A stretch of DNA of 64,000 bases from Pseudalgibacter alginicilyticus (GCF_001310225.1 NZ_CP012898.1:3528001-3592000); one strand, 5' to 3'. Numbered from the stretch's first letter, positions 1-9,413 are shown. Notes: generated from the sequence alone by a model not told the origin. Numbers and translations: made by a program.

Positions 1-666
1 TACTTCTTCTCTGGTTTCACCTAAACCTAACATGATTCCAGATTTTGTTCGGCGTTGACCTTGTTGTTTTAAATATTTTAATACGCCCATACTTCTATCA
101 TATTGGGCTTGAATTCTAACTTCGCGAGTTAACCGTCTAACGGTTTCAATATTATGAGAAACGACTTCAGGTGCTACATTAATAATTCTATCAATATGAT
201 TTTCTATGCCTTGAAAATCGGGGATTAAAGTTTCTAAAGTTGTTTCAGGATTCATTCTCCTAACAGCTTTAACAGTTTCAGACCACATGATACTTCCCAT
301 GTCTTTTAAATCATCCCTATCTACACTTGTTAAAACTGCATGCTTAATTTTCATGAGTTTTATAGATCGAGCTACTTTTTCAGGTTCATCCCAGTCAACC
401 ATTTCTGGTCGCCCAGTTTTTACGCCACAAAAACCACAAGAGCGTGTGCAAACATTACCTAAAATCATAAAAGTAGCAGTGCCTTCTCCCCAACATTCCC
501 CCATATTTGGACAACTTCCTGAAGTACAAATGGTATTCAGTTTATATTTATCAACCAAACCTCTTAATTCGGTGTATTTTTTACCTGTTGGTAGTTTGAC
601 ACGAAGCCATTTGGGTTTTGGTTTACGTTCTTCTGGTAGTATATTGGATGCCGTTTCTGTATTCAT
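1..666 (-). CDS. lipA: Lipoyl synthase (5' part, runs off the left edge)
   Basis: Radical-SAM enzyme that inserts two sulfurs into protein-bound octanoyl groups to make lipoyl cofactors of 2-oxoacid dehydrogenases and the glycine cleavage system. The reading frame opens at 666 ([15 protein letters not shown]) and stays open to base 1, giving 222 residues of a family usually near 290, so the C-terminus lies outside the window. Both [4Fe-4S] motifs are visible: the auxiliary cluster C47-x4-C52-x5-C58 ([12 protein letters not shown]) and the radical-SAM C73-x3-C77-x2-C80 (CTRSCGFC). It starts 51 bp after the Nramp-like gene stops and is probably the last gene of that operon. Confidence 0.97.
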   Translation of the reverse strand, partial: MNTETASNILPEERKPKPKWLRVKLPTGKKYTELRGLVDKYKLNTICTSGSCPNMGECWGEGTATFMILGNVCTRSCGFCGVKTGRPEMVDWDEPEKVARSIKLMKIKHAVLTSVDRDDLKDMGSIMWSETVKAVRRMNPETTLETLIPDFQGIENHIDRIINVAPEVVSHNIETVRRLTREVRIQAQYDRSMGVLKYLKQQGQRRTKSGIMLGLGETREEV

Positions 667-717
667 CTTATAAAAAAATCAAGTAACAAAGATACAAAGT
701 ATTCTTTTAAAATGCTG

Positions 718-1932
718 TTATAAAGTCGTGAGATACCAAATGCTAAAACCTATTAAAAATAAGATTCCCATCCAGCTTAAAATATGAAGAGCCTTAGAAG
801 GATGCCATTCTTTAGGTGTGTGCCTGCTTATAATAAGCTTATAATTGATGAGGGCAAAAAAAGGTGCTGTTATGAATGATAAGATAGTAGCTATTTTAAT
901 GAGTAGTCCCATTTCTGAGGCTAAGAAGAAAAAGATAAAAATAGTGCCAATGGTTAATAAGACAGTCCAAAAAACATAATTAAATGTTGAGGTTTTTATA
1001 AATAATAAATCTGTGGCTTTAACCATAACCCTAGACGAGGCATCTAATGTAGTAATTGTGGTGCTAAACATGGTAGTAAATGCAGCACTACCAATAATAA
1101 TATAAGCCCAATCACCTAAATTTGTAGTGTACATATTTATTAATTGATTTGAAAAAACTCCTGCCGAACTACTAAATGTTTCACCACTATTAAACATTAC
1201 TAATGCTCCTAATATTAAAAAACCAGTACCTAAAATTATAGAACTTACGTAGCCGACATTAAAATCGAATAAAGCAGATTTTTGTGAGTATCGTTTGGTT
1301 TCATTGTTTTTTTCAATAGTCCATAACGATTGCCAAATAGAAACATCTAAGGGGGCTGGCATCCAACCCATAAATGCAATTAAAAAGGCAATATCTAAGT
1401 TGTTTTTAGGAAGTATTTGTTTGAACGATATGGGGTTTGTATTATTTGATAATGCTATACAAACAGCTAAAATGGTACTTAAGCTAAGTGTAATGATAAT
1501 AATTTTTATTAATTTATCTAATAGTTTATACTTGCCAATTATTAAAATAGCGATACAAACTATTAGAACAATAACTGTCCATGTTTTTATATCAAAATAA
1601 TTACCAAAAAGGGTAGAGGCCAAACCAGCTGTTACAATGGTTACTGCAGTAAGGAAAGTAAATACGGTAGCGAAATTAATAATGTAAAAAACAATCAATA
1701 CCTTTTTGCCAAGTTTTTTATAGCCATCTAATAAACTTTCTCCAGTGGCTGCGGCATATCTTGCTCCAAATTGAAAAAATGGATATTTAAATAAATTTAC
1801 CAGTAAAAGAGCCCAAATTAATCCCATGCCATAATCAGCTCCAGCTCGAGTAGATTGTACTAAATGAGAAACTCCTATGGCAGCACCAGCAAACAAAAGA
1901 CCTGGACCAAAATTTTTAAGTTTTTGTATCAC
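718..1932 (-). CDS. Nramp-family transporter with non-canonical metal site
   Basis: Multi-pass inner-membrane protein of 404 aa with about 11 hydrophobic segments and the Nramp opening GPGLLFAGAAIG. Classical Nramp metal importers bind Mn/Fe through DPGN in TM1 and MPH in TM6. Here the TM1 position reads GVSH (residues 20-23) and TM6 reads MGWMPAPLD (188-196), so the Asp/Asn pair and the His are gone while Met-Pro remains. The protein belongs to a divergent Nramp-related clade; substrate is unknown, and Mg-transporting relatives also have altered sites. Its start overlaps the sigma-factor stop by 4 bp, indicating translational coupling. Confidence 0.85.
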   Translation of the reverse strand: MIQKLKNFGPGLLFAGAAIGVSHLVQSTRAGADYGMGLIWALLLVNLFKYPFFQFGARYAAATGESLLDGYKKLGKKVLIVFYIINFATVFTFLTAVTIVTAGLASTLFGNYFDIKTWTVIVLIVCIAILIIGKYKLLDKLIKIIIITLSLSTILAVCIALSNNTNPISFKQILPKNNLDIAFLIAFMGWMPAPLDVSIWQSLWTIEKNNETKRYSQKSALFDFNVGYVSSIILGTGFLILGALVMFNSGETFSSSAGVFSNQLINMYTTNLGDWAYIIIGSAAFTTMFSTTITTLDASSRVMVKATDLLFIKTSTFNYVFWTVLLTIGTIFIFFFLASEMGLLIKIATILSFITAPFFALINYKLIISRHTPKEWHPSKALHILSWMGILFLIGFSIWYLTTL

Positions 1933-2498
1933 AATGATTTTGTAATGATATCCGCCAATAATTTTTTTGCACGCAATAGTTTAACTTTTACATTATTGAT
2001 GGGCTCGTTTAATTCTTTTGAAATTTCTTTGTAGCTCAATTCTTGAAAATATCTTAAATTAATCATTTCTTGATAGTGAGGCTTTAGTTTTTTTATATCA
2101 CGAAGTAATTTGGCTAAATTTTGTTCAGTGATTAATTCGTCTTCAGGAGAAGGAGATTCGTCTAATACCTGATATGCGTTACTATCTTCTTTAGAAAGAA
2201 TTTGTGAAATAGAGTTTTTTTCTTTCCTAAGAAAATCAATATGAATATTTTTTGAAATAGTAATTAGCCAGGTTTTGAATTTGTATTCGTTTTTATACGT
2301 GTGAATTTTATCAAAAGCCTTTGAAAAAGTTTGAATAGTAACATCTTCTGCGTCATTTTCATTATGAATACGTTTTAATTGAAACCCATAAACATCATCC
2401 CAAAAAGTATCTAATAAAAAATTAAATGCTTTTTGATCATTTAGTTGGGCACGCTTAATGGCTTCGTTTATTTCCAATGATTGGGTTTTGAAATACAA
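1929..2498 (-). CDS. RNA polymerase sigma factor, ECF/sigma-70 family
   Basis: 189-aa sigma factor with region 2 around residues 25-95 (AEDVTIQTFSKAFDKI, FKTWLITISKNIHIDFLR) and region 4 around 130-185 (LRYFQELSYKEISKEL as the helix-turn-helix). It directs RNA polymerase to alternative promoters. No anti-sigma gene is adjacent. It is sandwiched between a glycosyltransferase, whose 3' end it overlaps by 31 bp, and the Nramp-like gene (4-bp overlap), so it is cotranscribed with both. The start at 2498 fits the family N-terminus; no better internal start is seen. Target genes cannot be told from sequence. Confidence 0.9.
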   Translation of the reverse strand: MYFKTQSLEINEAIKRAQLNDQKAFNFLLDTFWDDVYGFQLKRIHNENDAEDVTIQTFSKAFDKIHTYKNEYKFKTWLITISKNIHIDFLRKEKNSISQILSKEDSNAYQVLDESPSPEDELITEQNLAKLLRDIKKLKPHYQEMINLRYFQELSYKEISKELNEPINNVKVKLLRAKKLLADIITKSL

Positions 2499-3580
2499 TT
2501 CTTTATAAATATAATCAAATGTGTGGCAATTAAAAATAATTCTAAAAAGGGAATTAAAAATAGGAAGTCTTTTTCACCAAGTTTCTTTGCTGAAAGACCT
2601 ATTATAATATATTGAACAATTATTTTTACTAATAATAAAGAAAATACAACAATCCACTGATATTTTGCTAATAATAGTATCAAGGCTAAACTCCAAAAAA
2701 GAAATTGAAATGTGTAGAGTAGTGCTAATAAAAATTTATGTGTTTTCTTGTAATGATTAGCGGTAGAAATGTGGCGACGTTTTTGTGTTATCCACTGGTT
2801 AAAAGTTGTTTTAGGAACGGATTCTGTAAAACTGTTTTCTGATATACATATAGTAGTATTGTCCTTAGTTGCTACCTGATTTATAAATAAATCATCGTCG
2901 CCTGAACGTATTTTTATGTGGTTAATAAAGCCATTAGCTTTAAAAAAGGTATCTTTTTTATAGGCTAAATTTCTGCCAACACCCATATATGGTAATCCAA
3001 ATTTGGTAAAAGTAAAGTATTGAACAGCTGTTATAACAGTTTCAAAGCGGATGAGTTTGTTTAAAAATGATTTGTCGGTTTTAGCATATTTCCCATATCC
3101 TAATACTATAGCTTTTTTGGAGTTAAAATGAGATGACATTTCTGAAATCCATTGATTAGAAACAGGCTTGCAATCTGCATCCGTGAATAAAAAATAATCG
3201 TTTTTCGCCGCTTTTATGCCTAAGGTTAGAGCGTATTTTTTATTACCCCAAAAGGCTTCATTGTTTTTAACATTAACAATTTTTATGTTGTCTTGTTTAC
3301 TTGCAAAAGCTTCCATGACTTGTAGGGTGTCATCATTTGAAGCATCATTAATAAGAACTATTTCAAAATTTGAATAATCTTGTTCAATAATAGAAGGCAG
3401 AAACCTTGTTAAGTTTTTAGCTTCATTTTTTGCGCAAATTATAACAGAAATGGGAATGCTTTTTTGAGATTCTTTGTTTTGTTTTAAAAAAGCAAATCTT
3501 CCATAAAAGAAGATATAAAGTAAAACTTGAAAAAAAACTACAAAAATAAATGTGTAGTAAACAAAATCAAGAAATGTCAT
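2468..3580 (-). CDS. Membrane glycosyltransferase, family 2
   Basis: 370-aa GT2 (GT-A fold) enzyme: one N-terminal membrane helix (about residues 5-25), a catalytic domain with ISVIICAKNEAKNL, the DxD-type FTDADCKPV, a GDDDLFINQ acceptor motif and a QxxRR element (ITQKRRH), then two or three C-terminal membrane helices. It resembles processive or polyisoprenyl-linked sugar transferases, but donor and acceptor are not known. It is the second gene of the minus-strand operon, 6 bp after the small Cys-rich peptide gene and overlapping the sigma-factor gene. Confidence 0.88.
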   Translation of the reverse strand: MTFLDFVYYTFIFVVFFQVLLYIFFYGRFAFLKQNKESQKSIPISVIICAKNEAKNLTRFLPSIIEQDYSNFEIVLINDASNDDTLQVMEAFASKQDNIKIVNVKNNEAFWGNKKYALTLGIKAAKNDYFLFTDADCKPVSNQWISEMSSHFNSKKAIVLGYGKYAKTDKSFLNKLIRFETVITAVQYFTFTKFGLPYMGVGRNLAYKKDTFFKANGFINHIKIRSGDDDLFINQVATKDNTTICISENSFTESVPKTTFNQWITQKRRHISTANHYKKTHKFLLALLYTFQFLFWSLALILLLAKYQWIVVFSLLLVKIIVQYIIIGLSAKKLGEKDFLFLIPFLELFLIATHLIIFIKNCISKPNHWK

Positions 3581-3586
3581 AAATGA

Positions 3587-3790
3587 TTAAGAGTGCTGAG
3601 GTTCATTACAATCCTTATATTGATCTGGAGTTTTTCCGCAAAAACCACATGCTTCACCTTCTTTGTTAAGCATCGGGTTTTGGCTAGCGCAAGTACCTGC
3701 AAATTTACCGTCTTTTTTTGCCCAAATTTTTATTGCAATTCCTATGATGCCTAAGCTTAATAAAGCGATTGTGATTAAAAAAAGTTTCAT
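3587..3790 (-). CDS. Small Cys-containing membrane or secreted protein
   Basis: 67-aa protein with one N-terminal hydrophobic helix (residues 2-22) followed by a short polar tail with four cysteines, two in a CGFC motif (about residues 48-51). The architecture suggests a membrane-anchored peptide with a metal- or redox-active tail outside the cytoplasm. It resembles uncharacterised small proteins found next to GT2 genes in flavobacteria. It is the first gene of the operon that runs to lipA. No function is assigned. Confidence 0.75.
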   Translation of the reverse strand: MKLFLITIALLSLGIIGIAIKIWAKKDGKFAGTCASQNPMLNKEGEACGFCGKTPDQYKDCNEPQHS

Positions 3791-3936
3791 GTGTTTAAAT
3801 TTTATGCAAAGATACTATTTTTGGATAAATTTAATAGTTTGGTTCGAGATACAATTGTGACTTTATTTTTTTCAAGTTGTCTAATTAATAATTATTTGTA
3901 CATTTATTAATATAACTAACTAAAAACTATTAAATT

Positions 3937-4623
3937 ATGAAAAAACTATTTGCGGAATTTTTTGGGACTTTTTGGCTTGTTTTTGGAGGCTGTGGGAGTG
4001 CGGTTTTTGCGGCAGCTTATCCAAGTTTAGGTATTGGATTTGCTGGAGTTGCTTTGGCTTTTGGTCTTACGGTATTAACAATGGCATATGCTGTGGGACA
4101 CATTTCTGGAGGACATTTTAATCCAGCAGTTTCTTTTGGACTTTGGGCTGGAGGGAAATTTGAGGCTAAAGATTTATTAGGATATGTAATAGCACAATTA
4201 GTAGGTGCTACTACAGCGGCAGGCATATTATACTTGATTGTGTCTGGAAAATCAGATTTTGTTGATATTGGAGGTTTTGCAGCCAATGGTTATGGTGAAT
4301 TATCTCCAGATGGATATTCTATGACATCTGCATTAATAGCAGAGTTTGTTTTAACAGCCTTCTTTTTATTAATTATTTTAGGAAGTACCAATGCGAGGGC
4401 CCCTAAAGGGTTTGCCCCAATAGCAATTGGTTTAGGCTTAACATTGATTCACTTAATAAGTATTCCTATTACTAATACCTCAGTAAATCCAGCGCGCTCT
4501 ACAAGTCAAGCTGTATTTGCCGGAGTAGAGTATACTGCCCAACTTTGGTTATTCTGGATAGCTCCTATAGCAGGAGCTATTGTTGCAGGCTTTACCCATA
4601 AAGCACTTTTTGATAGGGAATAG
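3937..4623 (+). CDS. aqpZ: Aquaporin Z
   Basis: 228-aa water channel with six membrane helices and both half-helix NPA motifs, HFNPAVSFG (NPA at 62-64) and VNPARSTSQ (NPA at 184-186). The selectivity-filter residues of water-specific AqpZ are all present: F42, H172, T181 and R187 ([18 protein letters not shown]). This argues for water rather than glycerol transport. It is monocistronic, divergent from the upstream operon, and followed by a hairpin terminator. Confidence 0.96.
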   Translation: MKKLFAEFFGTFWLVFGGCGSAVFAAAYPSLGIGFAGVALAFGLTVLTMAYAVGHISGGHFNPAVSFGLWAGGKFEAKDLLGYVIAQLVGATTAAGILYLIVSGKSDFVDIGGFAANGYGELSPDGYSMTSALIAEFVLTAFFLLIILGSTNARAPKGFAPIAIGLGLTLIHLISIPITNTSVNPARSTSQAVFAGVEYTAQLWLFWIAPIAGAIVAGFTHKALFDRE

Positions 4624-4651
4624 TAAAATTTTTGATGACGTAAAATAAAAT

Positions 4652-4684
4652 ACAGCCTCGATTTTTTTATAAAACTGAGGCTGT
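4652..4684. terminator. Bidirectional hairpin terminator
   Basis: ACAGCCTC (4652-4659) pairs with GAGGCTGT (4677-4684) around an A/T-rich loop. It lies between the convergent aqpZ and anti-sigma genes and is followed by a T-rich run on the plus strand. Confidence 0.75.
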
Positions 4685-4715
4685 TTCTTTTGTAATAATT
4701 AATCAGTTGTTTTTT

Positions 4716-5507
4716 TTATTGTAAATTGATTTCTGCTACTGAGTTTTGTAAGGAAGCAATCGTATTACCACCTTTGGGTTCAATAGTTATATTTAACCCT
4801 TTAGCGTGTTCTGTATAAGGAATGGTTTTAAGCTTTCTATCTGCTTCACTTAAAACACCTAAACTGACCATTTTACCTTGAAGTTCTGCCCAAATTTGAT
4901 AACATTGTTCTTCTGGTAATTGTGGAAGTGATACCACATCAATCATTGAAGTTTTTTCTTTAGGATTGATATAAGCTATTGTTTTTAAGTCTTTAGCACG
5001 TTCATTTCCATTGATAATATATTTTTCAGTTTCAGGATTGTTAAGCTTTAAAAGTTGACGCATTACACTGTCAAGCATTTCATTATTTTTAGCAATATCA
5101 CTTCGTAAATCAAAAATTTCATCAACAACAACTTGGTTTTCTTCAGAAAGTTTCTGGTTTTGAGTGTAAAATATTACAGACGACACAGCAAAAAAGAGTG
5201 TTGCAAAACTGGCAGCAATACTTAGCTTGTACCAAATTTTACGATTTTTTTGTGAATGTATATTTACAACTGGAGGGCTATCATCAAGTTCCTCTAAAAT
5301 ATTGTTTAATATATGTTTAGGAGGTTCAACAGCATTACTTTTAGCAACTACTTCTAAGTTGAATTGTAATGTGTTGTATGCGTTTTGTACCTCTGGGTAT
5401 TTTGAAATGTAAGTTTCCACCATTTCTGATTCATCAGAAGTAGTTTGGCCTACTAGATATTTTTCTAATAGGTCAGAATTTAAAAAAGTAGTTATTTTTG
5501 CATTCAT
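4716..5507 (-). CDS. Anti-sigma factor, RskA/anti-sigma-K type
   Basis: 263-aa single-span membrane protein. Residues 1-90 form a cytoplasmic zinc-less anti-sigma-like region (LLEKYLVGQTTSDESEMVETY), a membrane helix lies at about 102-122, a short coiled coil follows (QKLSEENQVVVDEIFDLRSDI), and the periplasmic part (about 160-263) matches the RskA domain (VSLPQLPEEQCYQIWAEL, MVSLGVLSE). It should hold the sigma factor encoded 10 bp upstream in check. The tight gene pair is the usual arrangement for sigma-K-like systems. Confidence 0.9.
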   Translation of the reverse strand: MNAKITTFLNSDLLEKYLVGQTTSDESEMVETYISKYPEVQNAYNTLQFNLEVVAKSNAVEPPKHILNNILEELDDSPPVVNIHSQKNRKIWYKLSIAASFATLFFAVSSVIFYTQNQKLSEENQVVVDEIFDLRSDIAKNNEMLDSVMRQLLKLNNPETEKYIINGNERAKDLKTIAYINPKEKTSMIDVVSLPQLPEEQCYQIWAELQGKMVSLGVLSEADRKLKTIPYTEHAKGLNITIEPKGGNTIASLQNSVAEINLQ

Positions 5508-5517
5508 GACTGTTTAA

Positions 5518-6048
5518 TTAAGGGTGATAAATTTTTCTTAATTCACGTAATCCAATCTTTAATCTTGATTTTATAGTGCCTAATGGAATATCTAATTCAT
5601 CACTAGCTTCTTGTTGTGTCATGCCTTCAAAAAAGAGGGCATTAAGTACTATTTGATATTTTTCATCTAAACTTTTTAAATGTTTTTTAATATCTAAAAC
5701 ATCTTGATTTAGTTCGTTTGATGTTATTTTATATACGGAAGATGTTTCAATTTGGACTTCGTTACCACTTTTATTTTTTATTGAGCGTACTTTGTCAATA
5801 GCCGAGTTATAAGCAATTCGATATATCCATGTAAATAATCGTGCTTTTGAAGCATCGTATTTTTTTGAATTTTTCCAGATTTTAACAAAACTTTCTTGTA
5901 ATACATCTTGAGCTAGGTCTTCATCTGTAATAATTTTTGAAATAACACCATAAAGCGCATCAGAATAATAATCATATAATAATGAAATAGCCTTTTTATC
6001 GTTTTTTTTCAGTAAACTTACTATTTCTCTTTCTGTGGCTGAAATCAC
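5518..6048 (-). CDS. ECF sigma factor, SigK-like
   Basis: 176-aa sigma factor with region 2 (LLYDYYSDALYGVISKIITDEDLAQDVLQESF, WIYRIAYNSAIDKVRS) and region 4 (LDEKYQIVLNALFFEGMTQQEASDELDIPLGTIKSRL). It is followed 10 bp later by its probable anti-sigma factor, so activity is likely released by an envelope signal. A TAnnTTTG element lies 45 bp upstream. Confidence 0.93.
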   Translation of the reverse strand: MISATEREIVSLLKKNDKKAISLLYDYYSDALYGVISKIITDEDLAQDVLQESFVKIWKNSKKYDASKARLFTWIYRIAYNSAIDKVRSIKNKSGNEVQIETSSVYKITSNELNQDVLDIKKHLKSLDEKYQIVLNALFFEGMTQQEASDELDIPLGTIKSRLKIGLRELRKIYHP

Positions 6049-6092
6049 GGTAATGTGGGTTTTTGTAAAACTATTTTATATAGTATTGACGC

Positions 6093-6100
6093 CAAAGTTA
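6093..6100 (-). promoter_or_regulatory. Promoter -7 element of the sigma/anti-sigma operon
   Basis: TAACTTTG on the minus strand matches the Bacteroidota TAnnTTTG consensus. It stands about 45 bp before the sigma-factor start codon. No clear TTG is seen at -33. Confidence 0.5.
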
Positions 6101-6115
6101 GAAATTTCTTTTTGA

Positions 6116-7129
6116 TTATAAGATATTTACTTCTGCTTCAATGGTTATATTGAATAATCTTTTTATAGTTTTTTGAATGAGTTTTGAAAGTTTTAAAATA
6201 TCTGACCCTTGAGCATTCCCATAATTAACCAATACCAAGGCTTGATTTTTGTGGACTCCATAATCGCCAAAACGTTTTCCTTTAAAACCTGCTTTTTCAA
6301 TTAGCCACCCTGCAGGGATTTTAATAGTGTCCTCAGAAACAGGATAGCTAGGAAGATCATTGAAATTTTCAAGCAATTTATTGTATTGAGTTTTTGATAT
6401 AATAGGATTTTTAAAAAAGCTCCCACTGTTACCAATATTTTTTGGGTCAGGTAATTTACTTTCTCTAATGTTTATCACAGCTTTTGAAACGTCTTGTATG
6501 GTTGGTTTTGTAACCTGCATGTTTTCAAGCTCGGTGGTTATACTACCATAATTAATATGAAGCTTGTGTTGTTGTTTTGTAAGTTTAAAAGTAACACTTG
6601 TGATAATGTATTTATTTTTGCTTTGTAGTTTAAAAATGGAATGTCTATACCCAAAATTGCAATCTGAATTAGTAAAGGTGTGAAACTTTTTGTCTATTAA
6701 TGAAATAGCTTCGCATGAAACAAATGAGTCTTTTAGTTCAACTCCGTAAGCACCAATATTTTGAATAGGAGCTGTACCTACATTTCCTGGTATGAGAGAT
6801 AAGTTTTCTAAACCCCCAAAATCACGTTCTAAGCACCACATTACAAAAGTATGCCAATTTTCGCCAGCGCTTGCTTTAACTACAACACTATTGTTATTTT
6901 CAGAAATAATCTGAATACCCTTTAAATTGTTATGAATTACCAGTTTATTTTGATCCTGTGTTAGTAGCATATTGCTGCCACCTCCTAAAATAAGTTTATC
7001 AGGATACTCAGGGAGCTCTAAAACGTTCTTTAATTCATTTAAGTTTTTTACTTCTACAAAATATTTTGCAGTAGCATCAATACCAAAAGTATTATAAGGC
7101 TTTAGTGATATGTTTTGTTTTATTTGCAC
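6116..7129 (-). CDS. murB: UDP-N-acetylmuramate dehydrogenase
   Basis: 337-aa FAD enzyme that reduces UDP-GlcNAc-enolpyruvate to UDP-MurNAc in peptidoglycan synthesis. Visible are the FAD-binding LILGGGSNMLLT (about residues 45-57), the NLSLIPGNVGTAPIQNIGAYG block and the catalytic-serine motif GNSGSFFKNP. The type I architecture is complete. Its start codon overlaps the aminotransferase stop by one base, so the two are cotranscribed. Confidence 0.97.
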   Translation of the reverse strand: MQIKQNISLKPYNTFGIDATAKYFVEVKNLNELKNVLELPEYPDKLILGGGSNMLLTQDQNKLVIHNNLKGIQIISENNNSVVVKASAGENWHTFVMWCLERDFGGLENLSLIPGNVGTAPIQNIGAYGVELKDSFVSCEAISLIDKKFHTFTNSDCNFGYRHSIFKLQSKNKYIITSVTFKLTKQQHKLHINYGSITTELENMQVTKPTIQDVSKAVINIRESKLPDPKNIGNSGSFFKNPIISKTQYNKLLENFNDLPSYPVSEDTIKIPAGWLIEKAGFKGKRFGDYGVHKNQALVLVNYGNAQGSDILKLSKLIQKTIKRLFNITIEAEVNIL

Positions 7130-8319
7130 TAATCTTTATAAACTTTTAAAGCTTCTTTTATAATATTAACAGCTTTTATCAAGCTTTTTTTATTTAATAC
7201 ATAGGCTATTCTTATTTGATTTAGCCCATAGCCAGGAGTAGAGTAAAAACCACCAGCAGGAGCCACCATAACCGTTTCGCCATTTACGTCAAAATGCTCT
7301 AATAACCATTGTGCAAAATGATCAGAATTTTTTATAGGTAATTCAGCAACACAATAAAAAGCACCTTTAGGTTTGGAAACTTTAATGCCTTCTATTTTTT
7401 GTAATTCAGTAATCACTGTATCTCGTCTTTCAATATACTCATTGATTATATTGTCAAAATAACTTCTAGGTGTATCGAGCGCTGCTTCACTAGCAATTTG
7501 AGCATAAGTTGGAGGACTTAAACGTGCTTGAGCAAATTTTATTGCGGTTTGAATAACACTTTCGTTTTTGGAAACCAAACAACCAATTCTGGCTCCGCAC
7601 ATGCTATATCGTTTAGAAACAGAATCTATCATTATAGCATGCTGCTCAAGTTCTTTTTCCTGCATGATAGAATAGTGAGTTTCGCCATCATAAACAAATT
7701 CACGATAAACTTCATCTGCAATTAAAAACAAATCATGTTTTTTAACAATAGCTGTTAATTTTTGAATTTCTTCTTTGGAATATAAATTTCCCGTAGGATT
7801 TCCAGGGTTGCAAATTAATATAGCTTTTGTTTTTGGGGTAATCAATTTCTCAAATGCTTCAACAGAAGGCAAAGCAAAATTATCTTCAATTTTAGAAACT
7901 ATGGGTACTACATTGATTCCTGATGCAGTAGAAAATGCAATATAGTTAGCGTAAAAGGGCTCAGATATAATAACTTCATCATCAGGATCCATGATACTTC
8001 CAAAAACAAAAAGTAGGGCTTCGCTGGCGCCTGTGGTTACTACAATGTCTTTGGCGTTAACATGTATATCATGGTCTTTAAAATAATTTGTTATTTTTTG
8101 TCTATATATTTCAGACCCTTCCGATTTTGAATATGATAAAATTTCAACATTATTTTCCTTAACAGCTTTTAGGGCTACTTCGGGGGTTTTAATATCGGGT
8201 TGCCCAATATTTAAATAGTAAATATTTTTGCCATTTTTAGCAGCTTGTTCTGCAAATGGAACTAATTTACGTATAGGTGATTGGGGCATTTGTTCCCCTT
8301 TTTTTGATACAGTTGGCAT
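7129..8319 (-). CDS. Class I/II pyridoxal-phosphate aminotransferase
   Basis: Fold-type I aminotransferase of the aspartate/aromatic group. It shows the substrate-proximal IGQPDIKTP motif, the NPGNPTGN loop and the PLP-lysine motif MIDSVSKRYSMCGAR. The frame is open seven codons further (to 8340), but I place the start at 8319 (MPTVSKKGEQMPQSP) because relatives begin this way and the upstream codons overlap a possible promoter (ACTTTGC at about 8335-8341). The exact amino acid substrate is not shown by sequence. It is followed by murB with a 1-bp overlap. Confidence 0.9.
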   Translation of the reverse strand: MPTVSKKGEQMPQSPIRKLVPFAEQAAKNGKNIYYLNIGQPDIKTPEVALKAVKENNVEILSYSKSEGSEIYRQKITNYFKDHDIHVNAKDIVVTTGASEALLFVFGSIMDPDDEVIISEPFYANYIAFSTASGINVVPIVSKIEDNFALPSVEAFEKLITPKTKAILICNPGNPTGNLYSKEEIQKLTAIVKKHDLFLIADEVYREFVYDGETHYSIMQEKELEQHAIMIDSVSKRYSMCGARIGCLVSKNESVIQTAIKFAQARLSPPTYAQIASEAALDTPRSYFDNIINEYIERRDTVITELQKIEGIKVSKPKGAFYCVAELPIKNSDHFAQWLLEHFDVNGETVMVAPAGGFYSTPGYGLNQIRIAYVLNKKSLIKAVNIIKEALKVYKD

Positions 8320-8676
8320 TAAAAAAAATTTGAGGTGCAAAGTTGAGAAAATTATCTTAATCTTTTAAAAAAAGGAAGAATAAATAAAAAAGACGTTTTT
8401 AATATTTGTAAAGTGATGTATTAAATTGTGTTTTGTTGATTTAAATTCAAAATTAAGTTTAGGTATTTTTGTGCACTATTTAAGGGTATATGGTAGCTTT
8501 AGGCTAATCATAAATAAATTTAAATTAAAGAATATTATGCTGAAATCAATGGCTTACACCTTGTATTTACCTACTGTAATTAGAAATCTAAAACAGAGTA
8601 TACTACTAATCTTTTAAAATAAAAACCCAAGATAGTTCAACTATCTTGGGTTAAATATTAATTTATTCTAATTGAA
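8320..8676. other. Intergenic region, 357 bp
   Basis: A/T-rich region between two minus-strand genes. It should contain the promoter of the aminotransferase-murB unit (near 8335-8345) and it holds the terminator of the DUF1573 gene at 8624-8652. A 63-codon plus-strand frame (8426-8617) has no homology that I recognise and no coding character. Confidence 0.6.
8624..8652 (-). terminator. Intrinsic terminator of the DUF1573 gene
   Basis: Perfect inverted repeat AACCCAAGATAG / CTATCTTGGGTT with a 5-nt loop. On the minus strand it is followed by a T-rich tract (TTTTTATTTT). It starts 24 bp after the DUF1573 stop codon. Confidence 0.9.
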
Positions 8677-9102
8677 TTATTGCTGTACGATACTTTTATC
8701 TTTTTTTTCAAGTACGCTTTCTTTACTAGAGTCAACAACCAGTCCTTTAATTTTTAAAGCTACAGTTGGAGTTTCTGCATTGGAAATAACAGTAATAGTT
8801 TTTCTGATAGGATTTACTCTATTAGTATCATATTTAACTTCAATTTCTCCAGTTTTTCCAGGTAGAATAGGAGCTTCTGGTTTTTTAGGAATGGTGCAAC
8901 CACAACTAGAAGTTACTTTGGAAATGATAAGTGGAGCATTGCCTGTATTTGTAAATTCAAAAACGCGTACACCATCAGCACCTTTTTCTATAGTACCATA
9001 ATCTACGGTATCTGATTTAAATTCGATTTTTGCGACTTTGTCTTGGGCATTAATTGATAAACTAATTAAACCAATGAATAAAATTGTAATTAATTGTTTC
9101 AT
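8677..9102 (-). CDS. DUF1573 domain protein, exported
   Basis: 141-aa protein with a Sec signal peptide (residues 1-19, ending SINA) and one DUF1573 domain (about 25-120), an immunoglobulin-like fold with the hallmark VFEFTNTGNAPLIISKVTSSCGCT and a later GEIEVKYDT. The Cys pair in SCGC is conserved in the family. Role unknown; such proteins are abundant in the periplasm or surface of Bacteroidota. It has its own terminator. Confidence 0.92.
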   Translation of the reverse strand: MKQLITILFIGLISLSINAQDKVAKIEFKSDTVDYGTIEKGADGVRVFEFTNTGNAPLIISKVTSSCGCTIPKKPEAPILPGKTGEIEVKYDTNRVNPIRKTITVISNAETPTVALKIKGLVVDSSKESVLEKKDKSIVQQ

Positions 9103-9413
9103 GTCTTTTTGTATTATTGTTATTGAGTAATATTTGTATAATTAACCATTTTTTAGAAATGGCATTAAGTTAAATTCTATATTGAGTAATATTCAAAATT
9201 CTCTGTAAACATACTTACTTTTTCTATAATCAACAAAAATAATAGATGTATTGCAGGTATGTTAACTTTTTAAATCAGGTTAAAAGTACACAATACTTTA
9301 TTTTTTTTTGATTAATAATTGTTAAAATAATTAATAATCATTTTTGTCAAATTTTCACAGAAAAAGAAATATAAGTACTTTTGCACCTCAATATTCAAAA
9401 ACTATTCCAAAGT
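9103..9413. other. Divergent intergenic region, 311 bp
   Basis: A/T-rich stretch between the divergent DUF1573 and valS genes. Only the valS -7 element at 9376-9383 is recognisable. No ORF or repeat is seen in it. Confidence 0.6.
9376..9383 (+). promoter_or_regulatory. Promoter -7 element of valS
   Basis: TACTTTTG matches TAnnTTTG. It shows that a TTG codon at 9381, which would give an 11-residue extension of ValS, lies inside the promoter and cannot be the start. Confidence 0.65.

Noticed and set aside
8426-8617. 63-aa plus-strand ORF in the intergenic region upstream of the DUF1573 terminator
   Set aside because: No recognisable motif, A/T-driven composition, opposite to the flanking genes and no promoter; probably chance.
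9381-9413. TTG start giving an 11-residue N-terminal extension of ValS
   Set aside because: The TTG is part of the TAnnTTTG promoter element, and family members begin near MQMPSKYD.
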